Origin: Cryobacterium sp. M96
GTDB lineage: Bacteria; Actinomycetota; Actinomycetes; Actinomycetales; Microbacteriaceae
Length of the DNA stretch: 64,000 nt
NCBI RefSeq assembly: GCF_002929845.1
Contig: NZ_PJJS01000041.1
Location: 1 to 64,000 of the forward strand
Reading direction: 5' to 3'
Within the stretch, counting starts at the first letter, position 1, and every line of letters starts with the position of its first letter. This document shows, in pieces, positions 55,791-64,000 of this stretch. The notes beneath the pieces are model-generated. The model was not told the DNA's origin. It did not search any database and saw only the letters and a list, made by a program, of their open reading frames with translations. A program made the translations under genes and the position numbers.

Positions 55791-55838
55791 GGGTGCGTCT
55801 ACGGGTGCGTCTACGGGCGCGTCTACGGGCGCGTCCGC
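55791..55838 (+). repeat. Four tandem 12-nt repeats
   Basis: GGGTGCGTCTAC twice, then GGGCGCGTCTAC and GGGCGCGTCCGC, filling exactly the gap between the stop codons of two convergent genes and touching the stop of the SGNH/GAF gene. Confidence 0.85.
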
Positions 55839-57070
55839 TACTCGGCGGTGAACGGGCTTGCGAGTTCTCGCTGCACCATCAGCGCCAACTCGCGCAACAG
55901 CACGAGGTCGATGGTTCCTGCCGCCCTCGGCTCCGAGTCGAACACGCAGAGAGCCCCGATGAGCTCCCCCGACGGCGACTCGATCGGGAATCCGGCGTAG
56001 AACCTGATCTTCGGCTCGCCCACCACGAGTGGATTGTCTCGGAAGCGGTCGTCGAGGAGGGCATCCGGTATCACCATAGCCGCGGTGCCCGTGATGGTTA
56101 CCTCGCAGAACGAATTGGACCGCGGCGACTCGGCATCGGCCACGCAGATGCGGGCCTTATGCCACTGGCGATCGCCATCGATCACCGTGAGCGCCGCGGA
56201 CTGGGTGCCGAACAGGGTGCGCGCCAGTGCCGCGATGCGGTCGAAGCGCTCCTCGGGCGGGGTGTCGACGATCCCGAGCTGGTCGACCGCGAGCTGGCGC
56301 CGCGCCTCCTTCGCCCTCGCCTGGTCGTCGGAGGGCACCGGTTCGGCGTCAGGGGTCGCGACCCGGTCGGCGCCGAGGAGCGGCGCCATCCGGGAGGCGA
56401 GAACGTCGGCCCAGTGCGCATACGTATCCGTGGACCGGTATCGGCCCGGCGGCGGCGTCGGCGCCGCACTGGACGGTACGAACGCGACCCCGTCGCTGCT
56501 GTCGGCGACGAGCCGTACCGTCACCCGGTTCAGGAGCCGGCCGTGGTGGTCCGCCAGATTTCCGAGCCTGGAATCGAACACCGGGATCGACCGGATGGGC
56601 TGGATTCCCGCCACGATGATGCTGGTGCTGCGGGGCGATGACGCCGTGAGGAACCGGAGCAGATTCGCCAGATCGCGCCGCCAGGCCCGGGCGGAGACCA
56701 AGTTCACGGCCTCGTTCACGCCCAGGACCAGCACGATCGCTTCGAAACGGGTGAGCCGCACCCCGGTCAGCTCGAGGAGGGCCGTGGCGACGGTCATGCG
56801 GGGATTCGCGATGAGGTCGACGTCGACCCCGCGGCCGGTCTGCGCGGACAGGGCGCGGGCGAGCGAGCCGGGCAGGGCCAGGTTGTGGCTCACGACCCCG
56901 CGGCCGACCGCCAGCCCCGAACCGAGGATGAGGATCCGGTCGGGATCAATGCCCGCGGAGTGCGCTTGCGGAGCATCCGTGGGCATGGGGACATCGCCGA
57001 AGCCGCGCTCGGACGCGGCGGCCCAGGTGCGCATGGCGGGAGCCAGCGCCCATCGTATGAGTTCCCGCAC
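55838..57070 (-). CDS. SGNH-hydrolase-like domain fused to GAF domain
   Basis: 410 residues from GTG at 57070 (AAAGGGG just upstream). Residues ~40-235 look like an SGNH/GDSL hydrolase, but block I reads [10 protein letters not shown] where active enzymes have GDS, and block III reads GVNE instead of GxND, so the nucleophile seems lost. Residues ~265-405 form a GAF domain ([46 protein letters not shown]). A sensory or scaffold role for the fusion is inferred only. Confidence 0.75.
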   Translation of the reverse strand: MRELIRWALAPAMRTWAAASERGFGDVPMPTDAPQAHSAGIDPDRILILGSGLAVGRGVVSHNLALPGSLARALSAQTGRGVDVDLIANPRMTVATALLELTGVRLTRFEAIVLVLGVNEAVNLVSARAWRRDLANLLRFLTASSPRSTSIIVAGIQPIRSIPVFDSRLGNLADHHGRLLNRVTVRLVADSSDGVAFVPSSAAPTPPPGRYRSTDTYAHWADVLASRMAPLLGADRVATPDAEPVPSDDQARAKEARRQLAVDQLGIVDTPPEERFDRIAALARTLFGTQSAALTVIDGDRQWHKARICVADAESPRSNSFCEVTITGTAAMVIPDALLDDRFRDNPLVVGEPKIRFYAGFPIESPSGELIGALCVFDSEPRAAGTIDLVLLRELALMVQRELASPFTAE

Positions 57071-57157
57071 AGATGCCCCTTTGTTGCTAAGACACAAGGG
57101 TGTATCCAAGACCGAATTTCAAGTATCCCCCATTCGGGGCGAGGGTCCAGGGCCGCG

Positions 57158-58492
57158 TCACACCAGTGCCACAACGGCCTGGGCGAGCGCGAAAATGACC
57201 AGGCCGGCGAGCGCGCCCACCACGGTGCCGTTGATGCGGATGAACTGGAGGTCCTTTCCGATCTGCAGTTCGATCTTCTCGGCCGTCTCGGCCGCGTCCC
57301 ACCGCGCGACGGTTTCGGTGATCACCTCGGCGATCTCGTGCCGGTACCGGCGCACGATGTAGCTTGCACTGTCGGCCAGCCACCGGTCGACGCGGGCGCC
57401 GAGGGCCGGGTCGGTCGACAGTCTCCCGCCGACCTCCATGACGGTCGAGCGGATGCCCGTGCGCAACCCGCTCGAGGGGTCGTTCAGCGCCGCCGTCAGG
57501 GAGAACTTCACGGCCTCCCAGGTTTTGCTCGCGAAATCGCGCAGCCGGGCGCTGTCGAGCAGTTCGAGCTTGAGCGCCTCCACCCGTTCGATCATCGCCG
57601 GCTCGTGCTGCAGGTCGTCGATCACCTCGACGAGGTAACGATCGATGGCCTGGCGGAGCGGATGCACGGCATCCGCACGCGCGGTGGCCACGAAGGCGAG
57701 CACCTCCCGGTGCGCCTTGTCGTCGACCAGCTTGTCGACGAAACCGGGGAGCCAGGTCGGCAGGCGCTGGGACACGGCCCGCCCGAAGGCCTCCGGATGC
57801 TCCAACAGCCAGCCCTCGGCCCGTTCCAGCAGCAGGTCGACGGCGGCGTGCTGCTGCCCCGACTCGACCAGCCGCGCCCCCACGTGCCCGATTGTCGGAC
57901 CCCACTCCGGCTTCAGCAGGTTCTCGCGGGCCACGGTTTCGATCAGCTCCTGGATCGCGTCGTCGCTGAGCAGGTTGAGCAGACCGGCGCCCGCCACCGC
58001 GACCTCGTCGGTGAGCCGACGCGCGTTCTCCTCCTGGGAGAGCCACGCGCCGAGCCGACGGGACGCACCCAGCGATTCGAGCTTGCCACGGATGACCGCC
58101 TCGGAGAGGAAATTCGTCTCGACGAATTCACCTAGGCTGGCCCCGATCTCGTCCTTGCGGCTGGCGATGATGTTCGTGTGCGGGATGCGCAGGCCCAGCG
58201 GGTACCGGAACAGGGCCGTCACGGCGAACCAGTCCGCTACGGCGCCGACCATGCCGCCCTCGGCCGCGGCGCGCACGTACTGCAGCCACGGGTAGCTCTC
58301 CTGCAGCGCGAACGAGGTGGCGAACACTACCGCCATCAGGAGAAGCAGGCCGATGGCGAGCCGCTTCATGCGGATCAGGGCCGTCAGGCGCACGGCGTCC
58401 GGCAGGCTCAGCGGCGGCCGGGCGGCGGCCGCCGCCCGTGCTGCACGTGGACCGGTCTCGGTCTGGTCTTTCTGCCTCATCTTCTCGGCCAT
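57158..58492 (-). CDS. DUF445 family membrane protein
   Basis: 444 residues. A basic N-terminus, a transmembrane hairpin region (about 40-62), the DUF445 start AAEGGMVGAVADWFAVTALF, a long helical amphipathic body, and a C-terminal transmembrane helix (INGTVVGALAGLVIFALAQAVVALV). Function unknown. The ATG at 58492 directly follows GGGAGG, too close for normal initiation; the ATG at 58480 is an alternative. Confidence 0.85.
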   Translation of the reverse strand: MAEKMRQKDQTETGPRAARAAAAARPPLSLPDAVRLTALIRMKRLAIGLLLLMAVVFATSFALQESYPWLQYVRAAAEGGMVGAVADWFAVTALFRYPLGLRIPHTNIIASRKDEIGASLGEFVETNFLSEAVIRGKLESLGASRRLGAWLSQEENARRLTDEVAVAGAGLLNLLSDDAIQELIETVARENLLKPEWGPTIGHVGARLVESGQQHAAVDLLLERAEGWLLEHPEAFGRAVSQRLPTWLPGFVDKLVDDKAHREVLAFVATARADAVHPLRQAIDRYLVEVIDDLQHEPAMIERVEALKLELLDSARLRDFASKTWEAVKFSLTAALNDPSSGLRTGIRSTVMEVGGRLSTDPALGARVDRWLADSASYIVRRYRHEIAEVITETVARWDAAETAEKIELQIGKDLQFIRINGTVVGALAGLVIFALAQAVVALV

Positions 58493-58561
58493 CCTCCCAG
58501 ACTGCCGGATCGGGGCCGGGGAGGGAAACCCGTCTTCCCTCGACCCCGGCGCGCTGCACAC

Positions 58562-58779
58562 TCAGCAGTGGCAGTGTCCCTCTTCGACGGGCGTCGACGG
58601 CGGCACATCGAGCACCGGGCTGCGGTCGAAGAAGCCACCGGGCTTCAGCTTAAAACCAGCGGTGTTCACGGGCAAGATCGGCCAGGCCTCGATGCGCGGA
58701 TAGTGGGTGAGGCCGAACGTGTGCCAGAGCACGATGTCCTGGCCGTCGATGTCGCGGTCGGCTTCGATGTAGGCATGCA
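58562..58779 (-). pseudogene. C-terminal fragment of a copper amine oxidase
   Basis: About 70 residues on the minus strand ([48 protein letters not shown], ending HCHC) match the extreme C-terminus of primary-amine (tyramine) oxidases, including the C-terminal copper-proximal HTFGLTH. The remaining ~570 residues are absent; the fragment abuts plus-strand aldehyde dehydrogenase sequence at about 58772-58785. It is a deletion/inversion remnant. Confidence 0.85.
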
Positions 58780-59520
58780 GGCCGGCTCCGCCGCCTCGAA
58801 CCTCAAGAAGATCACTCTCAAACTCGGGGGCAAGGCCCCCTCCATCATCACTGCGGACGCCGACATCGACGCGGCCGTCGGCGGCAACCTGGCGGGCGGC
58901 ACGCTCAATTCCGGGCAGGTCTGCGCGGCCTACACGCGGTTCTATGTCAACAAGAAGCGCGAGGCCGAATTCGTTGAGAAAATGGCGGCCGGGGTCTCCG
59001 GCATGAAGCTTGGCGCCAGGATGGACCCCAGCACCCAGCTGGGTCCTCTGGTCTCTCAAAAACACCTCGACCACGTCGAACGGATGGTCACGGTCGGCCG
59101 TGCCGAGGGCGCGGAACTCGTGACCGGTGGCGCCCGGGCCGGCGAGGTCGGCTTCTTCTTCCAGCCGACGATGTTCGCCGGTGTGCGCGACGACATGGCC
59201 ATCGCGACCGACGAGGTCTTCGGGCCGGTGCTCTCGATCATGTCCTAGACAATGACGACGACCTGCAGGAGCTCATCAACCGGGCCAACGACACCGACTA
59301 TGGGCACGCCGCCACGGTCTGGACGAAGGACCTCGAGAAGGCACACCGCCTGGCCAACGGCATCCGTGCCGGTGCGAACTTCGTGAACATGCCACCGGTG
59401 CCGGATATGGCCGCGCCGTGGGGCGGGTTCGAGACCGGCGGCTGGGGCAACGAGATGGGTCCGGATTCGATCGACGCGTACACGCAGGTCAAGGGCGTCT
59501 GGATGCACTACGGCAGCTAG
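58780..59520 (+). pseudogene. Aldehyde dehydrogenase, 5'-truncated and frameshifted
   Basis: Plus-strand sequence begins within the family at [19 protein letters not shown] (the catalytic Glu region is ELGGK-like but reads KLGGK) and runs through [12 protein letters not shown] with the nucleophile Cys and [11 protein letters not shown]. At 59245-59250 the frame hits TAG; restoring one missing base gives [16 protein letters not shown] and then ...HRLANGIRAGANFVNMPP...GFETGGWG. The N-terminal half and start are missing. Together with the amine oxidase fragment it once probably oxidised aromatic aldehydes from amines. Confidence 0.87.
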
Positions 59521-59586
59521 CCGCACGGGTTTTTCGCGGCATCCGTTCGTTTTCACTCACTCGTCAACTCAATGAGGAGTAAACCC

Positions 59587-61043
59587 ATGACGACCACTCG
59601 CAGTACCCCTCAGTCCGACTTCCGGACCACCCTACGCACGGGACGCCTCGGTGTGATCGGCATCGTCTTCTTCGTGGTCGCGGTGGCCGCACCGCTCGTG
59701 GGCATGACCGGTGCGGTCCCGGTCGCGATCGTTCTCGGTAACGGCGCGGCCGCCCCGGGCGCCTACCTCGTGGTGGGCGTCACCCTGCTGCTGTTCAGCG
59801 TCGGCTATGCCGCGATGAGCCAGCGCGTCACCAATGCCGGAGCCTTCTTCGCCTATATCGGCCGAGGCCTCGGCCACCAGCTCGGCAGCGCGTCGGCCTT
59901 CGTCTCGATCCTCGCCTACCTCGCCATCCAGCTCGCGATCTACGGGTTCTTCGGCGGACTGCTCGGCGCCCAGGTCGGCCTGCTCCCCTGGTGAGAGTGG
60001 ACGTCGGCGCCAAGGTGCTCGGCGTGCTGATGCTGCTCGAACTCCTGGCACTGGTCGTCACCTCGGTCGCCATCCTGGCCGACGGCGGGCCGGAGGGCCT
60101 GAACTTCTGGGCCTCGTTCGACCCGGCCGCGATCCTCGCCGGCGGGCTGGCCGGCTCGGCGGGCATCGCGTTCGCCTTCGCGTTCGCGTCCTTCATCAGC
60201 TTCGAGGCCACCGCAATCTACGGCGAGGAATCCAAGGACCCGAAGACGGTGGTCCCCCGCGCCACCTACCTGGCGGTCGGAGTGATCACGGCGCTGTTCG
60301 CCCTGACGGCGTTCGCCATGGTCACGGGAATGGGTGCATCCTCGGTCGTCGAGAAGACCGTGGAGCTGTCGAGTCTCGACGGGGTTCCCCTGGCCGACCC
60401 GGCCGCGGTGCTCTTCTCCCTCGCGACCCAGTACGTGGCACCGTGGATGGCCACCGTGATGGGCGTCCTGGTGATCTCGAGCCTGTTCGCCGGACCGCTG
60501 GCCTTTCAGAACGCGGCCAGCCGGTACCTCTTCGCCCTCGGCCGCGGCGGCGCGCTGCCCGCGCCGCTCAGCCACGTCAACGGTCGCGGCGCCCCGAGCA
60601 CCGCCTCCCTCGCCACGTCGGTCCTCACGGATCTCGTCATCGTCACCTTCGCCGTCTTCCGGCTCGACCCGGTGCTCAACATGTTCTACTGGTTCAGCGG
60701 TCTCGCCGTGGTGGCGATCGTGCTGATCGAGATCCTCGTCTGCATCGCGGTGATCGCGTTCTTCCACCGCAATGCGGGCAGCGAGAACGTGGTCCAGACC
60801 ATCATCGCCCCGGTGCTGGCCACCATCGGTCTGATCCTCGGCGAGTACCTGCTGATGAGCCGCTTCGGGCTCCTCTCCGGCACGGTGGCCAAGGGCGTGG
60901 ACCCGACGATGTCATCGTGGTGCCTGAGCCCGATCGGCTGGGTGCTCGTGTCCCTGCCCTTCGTGCTCCTGCTCGTCGGCTACCTGCACTCCCTCTGGTC
61001 GCACACCGAGAACGAGGCCCTGGTCAAGGACGTCCTCTCGTAG
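59587..61043 (+). pseudogene. APC-family amino acid/amine permease, interrupted
   Basis: A 5' part from ATG at 59587 (AGGAG upstream) encodes the first four helices up to VGLLPW and then a TGA at 59992. A 3' part in another frame resumes at VDVGAKVLGVLM and continues through the remaining helices to 61043. The ~25 residues that normally join LPW to the SVDVGAK helix are missing, so a small deletion removed them and shifted the frame. The 3' part could begin at a GTG (59991), but would lack the substrate-binding helices. Confidence 0.83.
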
Positions 61044-61058
61044 CCGGCAAGCCGTGAA

Positions 61059-61090
61059 ACGGGGTGACCGCCGCGAGGCGGACACCCCGT
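61059..61090. terminator. Terminator between permease pseudogene and galM
   Basis: An 8-bp outer stem (ACGGGGTG/CACCCCGT) plus 5-bp inner stem (CCGCC/GGCGG) with loop GCGA and single A bulges on each side, between two convergent genes; followed by CTCTCT. Confidence 0.8.
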
Positions 61091-61131
61091 CTCTCTGCCC
61101 GTCGGACCGTGATGGGCGCGGTGATGCCGGG

Positions 61132-62115
61132 TCAGAGGCGGAATCCCTGGTGGCGGATGCCCCAGCGCACAGACCACGACTCCCCTGGTTCGACCCAGCG
61201 CAGCCCCGCGCCCGAATTGAAGGCATTCGCAGGGGCCGTCATCGGCTCGATCGCCACCGCCAGGCCCAGGAACGGGCCGCCCGGCCCCGGGAAGGGGAAG
61301 TTGCGCGGCGTGAAGACCTGAACGTTGCGGATGTTCCGGTCGCCCCAGATCGTGACGCTGCGGCCGTCAGGCGCGGTCAAGGAGGCCACGCTGGCGGTGC
61401 CGGACTCCTCGCCGGTCACGTCGGACCGCACCTCGGGAGCCTCAGGCCCCACCCCGCCGAAGCCGTCGTCGAGATCGACGTCGCCCACCCGGCACCCCGT
61501 GCGCAGGTCGAACCTGGTGCCGACGACGGAAGATTCCCCGACGGGGTTTTGCCGGTCGTCGACGTCGATATGGGTGCGCGCCGCGATCGTGAGCACGAGG
61601 TCCTCGGTGGGAACGCCGCCGATCTTCGGGTACGGATGCGCGCCGAGCGCTACCGGGGCCGCGTCCCGGCCTACGTTCCGCACCGTGTGGGTGACCGCAA
61701 GACCGTTGTCGGTGAGCGCATACCGCACGGTCGTGTCGAGCAGGAACGGGTATCCGGCCTGCGGAAAGACCGTGGCGGCCAGAGTGACCGAACTCGGGCT
61801 GCGGTCGAGCATGCGATAGGACGAATACCGAAGCAGGCCGTGGATCGCGTTTTGCTGTTCCGGCTCGGTGAGCGGCAGCCGCTGCATGACGCCCTGGTGC
61901 CGCCAGAGGCCGTCCCGGATGCGGTTGGGCCACGGCATCAGCACGATGCCGGCGCCCCACGGCGGGGTGGCCTCGGCCGCGAACGGCTCGACGAGGTCTA
62001 TGCCGTCCACGGAATACAGCCGGAGGCCGGCGGCCACCTCGGTGACGATCGCCAGCGCAGGCCCACTCGGCGTGGCTACCCTCAACTCATACTGGAAACC
62101 CGTTGCAGCGCGCAT
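61132..62115 (-). CDS. galM: Aldose 1-epimerase family protein
   Basis: 327 residues, galactose-mutarotase fold. NAIHGLLRYSSY contains the first catalytic-type His, GAHPYPKIGG the second, and the C-terminal AIEPMTAPANAFN contains the acidic base. It interconverts alpha- and beta-anomers of aldoses. It starts 9 nt after the DeoR gene and opposite galT, fitting galactose metabolism; other hexose phosphates are possible substrates. Confidence 0.87.
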   Translation of the reverse strand: MRAATGFQYELRVATPSGPALAIVTEVAAGLRLYSVDGIDLVEPFAAEATPPWGAGIVLMPWPNRIRDGLWRHQGVMQRLPLTEPEQQNAIHGLLRYSSYRMLDRSPSSVTLAATVFPQAGYPFLLDTTVRYALTDNGLAVTHTVRNVGRDAAPVALGAHPYPKIGGVPTEDLVLTIAARTHIDVDDRQNPVGESSVVGTRFDLRTGCRVGDVDLDDGFGGVGPEAPEVRSDVTGEESGTASVASLTAPDGRSVTIWGDRNIRNVQVFTPRNFPFPGPGGPFLGLAVAIEPMTAPANAFNSGAGLRWVEPGESWSVRWGIRHQGFRL

Positions 62116-62124
62116 AGTGTCAAC

Positions 62125-63030
62125 CTACTCCGGCTGCAGAACGGTCAGGCCGGCCTCGCGGAGGGGCGCGAGCATGACCTCGTCGGCCGCGGCATCCGTC
62201 ACCAGGGTGTCGAACGCGCGCAGCGGGCCGACCTGCCCGAGGTGTACCTGGCCGAGCTTGGAGGCGTCGGCCACGACGACCGCCCGGGTCGCGGCGGCCA
62301 GCATGAGCGTTTTGACCCCAGCCTCGGGGAGGTTGATGTTCGTGACCCCGTAGCCGGCATCGACGCCGTTGCAGCCGATGAAAGCCAAATCGGCGTGAAC
62401 CTGGCTGAGCACCGTCCGTGCGAGTGGCTCGACCAGGGAGTGCTGCAGCGGGCGGAGCGAACCGCCCGTGACGATCACGGTGAACCGAGGGATGGCCGGC
62501 TCGAGGGCGAGGGCGATGCTGAGCCCGTTCGTGATGATGACGACGTCGGTCAGATCGGTGCGGGCCAGCAGCGCGTGGGCGATAGAGAGGGTGGTCGTGC
62601 CGACGTCGAGGAGGATGCTCTGCCCGCTCGTGACGAGGGCCGCGGCGAGCACGCCGATCTGCTGCTTGGGCAGCACGGATGACGCGAGGGCCTCCTCGAA
62701 GGAGAACTCCCGCAGCGGGCGGCCGCTGAGTGGCGCGGCCGGAACCGCCCCGCCGTGCACGCGCTGCACCGTCCCGGCGGACTCAAGCACGTCGAGGTCG
62801 GCCCGCGCCGTGACGCCGGACACTCCGAACGCCTCGCGCAACTCGCGCACTCGTACGAAACCGCGCTCCCCGACGAGGCGCTGGATCTGCTCCCGCCGCT
62901 GGTGGGCCGGGAGCGTGTCGCGGTCGCCGGGCCGGTCGCTCACGTCGATGAGGTCGGCCGTGGCGGTCGATTCGGTCGATTCGGTCGATTCGGTCGATTC
63001 GGTCGATTCGGTCGATTCGCGAGAAGCCAT
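62125..63030 (-). CDS. DeoR/GlpR-family transcriptional regulator with EST repeat
   Basis: 301 residues from ATG at 63030. The N-terminus carries EST repeated six times from a 9-nt repeat, then a DeoR winged helix (HQRREQIQRLVGERGFVRVRELREAFGVSGVTARADLDVLESAG) and a sugar-phosphate sensor domain with VGTTTLSIAH and IGCNGVDAGYGVT. Such regulators bind sugar phosphates. It is divergent from galT and in one operon with galM, so galactose-pathway control is likely. Confidence 0.88.
   Translation of the reverse strand: MASRESTESTESTESTESTESTATADLIDVSDRPGDRDTLPAHQRREQIQRLVGERGFVRVRELREAFGVSGVTARADLDVLESAGTVQRVHGGAVPAAPLSGRPLREFSFEEALASSVLPKQQIGVLAAALVTSGQSILLDVGTTTLSIAHALLARTDLTDVVIITNGLSIALALEPAIPRFTVIVTGGSLRPLQHSLVEPLARTVLSQVHADLAFIGCNGVDAGYGVTNINLPEAGVKTLMLAAATRAVVVADASKLGQVHLGQVGPLRAFDTLVTDAAADEVMLAPLREAGLTVLQPE
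62965..63018 (-). repeat. Six perfect 9-nt tandem repeats inside the DeoR gene
   Basis: GGTCGATTC (plus strand) repeated exactly six times, encoding Glu-Ser-Thr on the minus strand near the N-terminus. Slippage by whole units would keep the frame. Confidence 0.95.
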
Positions 63031-63114
63031 ACCCAATCTTCACTTAGTTTACTTTGGTTATCAACCTGAAAGACCTGGTTTCACATGTGCAAATCAGATA
63101 ACGTTGTTTTCGCC

Positions 63115-64000
63115 ATGAACACACCAGACTTCGTAGCCGACACCGGCATCATCCGTCACCGCCACACCCTCGCCGATGGCCGGGACCTCATCTACTTCGA
63201 TGACCCGCAGTCCAGCCTGCCGCCGGATCGGGCGGCCGACCTGCGCGAACTCGACCCGCGCCCGGCCACCGCCCGGATGCGCCAGGACCCGCTCAGCGGC
63301 GAATGGGTCTCGATCGCCGCCGCCCGCCAGAACCGCGTGTTCCTGCCGCCCGCACACTTGGACCCGCTCGCCCCGTCGACGCCGGGGAACCCGTCAGAGG
63401 TGCCCAGCAACTACGACGTGGCCGTGTTCGAGAACAAGTCGCCCTCGTTCGGGCCCCTCCTCACCGACGCCGACGCCCCCGCCGGGCTCGACGACCTGAA
63501 CACCATCGGACTGAACCGCGTCCGCACCTCGGTCGGCCGCTGCGAGGTCGTCTGCTTCAGCCCCGAGAACGAGGGCTCGTTCGCGAGCCTGTCGGTCGTG
63601 CGCTCCCGCACGGTGATCGAGGCCTGGGCCGAGCGCACGTACGCCCTGTCACAGCTACCCGGCGTGGAACAGGTCTTCCCGTTTGAAAACTGCGGCGAGG
63701 CGATCGGCGTCACGCTGCACCACCCGCACGGCCAGATCTACTCCTACCCCTACGTCACGCCGCGCACCCAGCGCGTGATCGCCTCCCTCGACCAGTACGG
63801 ACCAAACCTGTTCGCGGACATCCTCGCCAGCGAGCAGGCCGGGGGCCGGGTCATTCTGACCGGCGAGCACTGGACCGCCTTCGTGCCGTTCGCCGCGCGC
63901 TGGCCCATCGAGGTGCACATGCTGCCGCACCGGCACGTGCCCGACTTCGCGGCGACCAGCCTGGCTGAGCGCGATGAGCTCGCCGTGCTCTTCCGGCGGC
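63115..64000 (+). CDS. galT: Galactose-1-phosphate uridylyltransferase (3' end outside window)
   Basis: 295 residues visible, open at the window edge. Active-site motif HHPHGQIYSYPY (nucleophilic His in HPH at 203-205) and GEWVSIAAARQNRVF near the N-terminus. It swaps UMP between UDP-glucose and galactose-1-phosphate in the Leloir pathway. A galK gene usually follows but is not in view. The DeoR regulator lies 84 nt upstream, divergently. Confidence 0.95.
   Translation, partial: MNTPDFVADTGIIRHRHTLADGRDLIYFDDPQSSLPPDRAADLRELDPRPATARMRQDPLSGEWVSIAAARQNRVFLPPAHLDPLAPSTPGNPSEVPSNYDVAVFENKSPSFGPLLTDADAPAGLDDLNTIGLNRVRTSVGRCEVVCFSPENEGSFASLSVVRSRTVIEAWAERTYALSQLPGVEQVFPFENCGEAIGVTLHHPHGQIYSYPYVTPRTQRVIASLDQYGPNLFADILASEQAGGRVILTGEHWTAFVPFAARWPIEVHMLPHRHVPDFAATSLAERDELAVLFRR

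Noticed and set aside
59991-61043. Treating the 3' part of the permease as an intact gene starting at GTG
   Set aside because: It would lack the first four helices that hold the substrate site, and the N-terminal piece with a good ribosome-binding site lies directly upstream in another frame.

Overview
The window is high-GC DNA from an actinobacterium, most likely a member of the Microbacteriaceae (Cryobacterium/Leifsonia-like). This is inferred from gene content: mycothiol synthase MshD, CarD, SenX3-RegX3, a GlnR-type orphan regulator beside mshD, an XPB-type helicase with its associated protein, DUF2530/DUF3027/DUF3263/DUF4032 families, and many apparently leaderless genes. There are three intact tRNA genes (Arg-CCT, Thr-TGT, Lys-TTT). 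I see no rRNA operon, CRISPR array, transposase or prophage.

Layout. 1-2500: 5' part of a Pls/PosA-like peptide synthetase. 2615-4505: HAD phosphatase and an acetoin/butanediol-type SDR. 4596-5714: tRNA-Arg, a partial copy of its 3' end, and between them a wrecked YihY/BrkB gene. 5772-9615: two secreted cell-wall hydrolases (CHAP and NlpC/P60) sharing an N-terminal design, an HNH nuclease and a DtxR/IdeR regulator. 9689-15865: serC, DUF2530, DUF3027, cold-shock protein, helicase-associated protein and XPB helicase. 15885-18776: an operon of FAD oxidoreductase, FolP2-like protein and Rv2671-like reductase. 18885-21756: a PhoPR-like two-component system and an orphan WXG100 protein. 21899-23622: groEL under two CIRCE operators. 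23650-28446: DUF3048 lipoprotein, CspA, LytR_C protein, DUF3263, MsrB, nitroreductase, tRNA-Thr and a DsbA-like protein. 28699-35794: MsiK-type ATPase, DUF4032, and the carD, ispDF, cysS, rlmB cluster.

35960-51536 is mainly phosphate physiology: senX3-regX3, phoU, glnR-like, mshD, ppk, a Nudix/phosphatase fusion and pstSCAB behind a triple PHO-box-like repeat, with gpmA, a YgfZ protein and a nitrobindin-like protein interspersed. 51714-58492: pabC, sigK-rskA, tRNA-Lys, a hexapeptide-repeat protein, an SGNH-like/GAF fusion and DUF445. 58562-61043 is a decayed amine-utilisation locus (amine oxidase fragment, aldehyde dehydrogenase and amine/amino-acid permease, all broken). 61132-64000: galM, a DeoR regulator with a repeat-encoded N-terminus, and the start of galT.

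I found no single clearly new defence or mobile system. The most interesting signals are: the FolP2-like/Rv2671-like operon; the Pls-like synthetase; the paired hydrolases with a shared adaptor; long-armed palindromes in two convergent intergenic regions; the SGNH-like protein lacking its nucleophile and fused to a GAF domain; and the two genome-decay scars.
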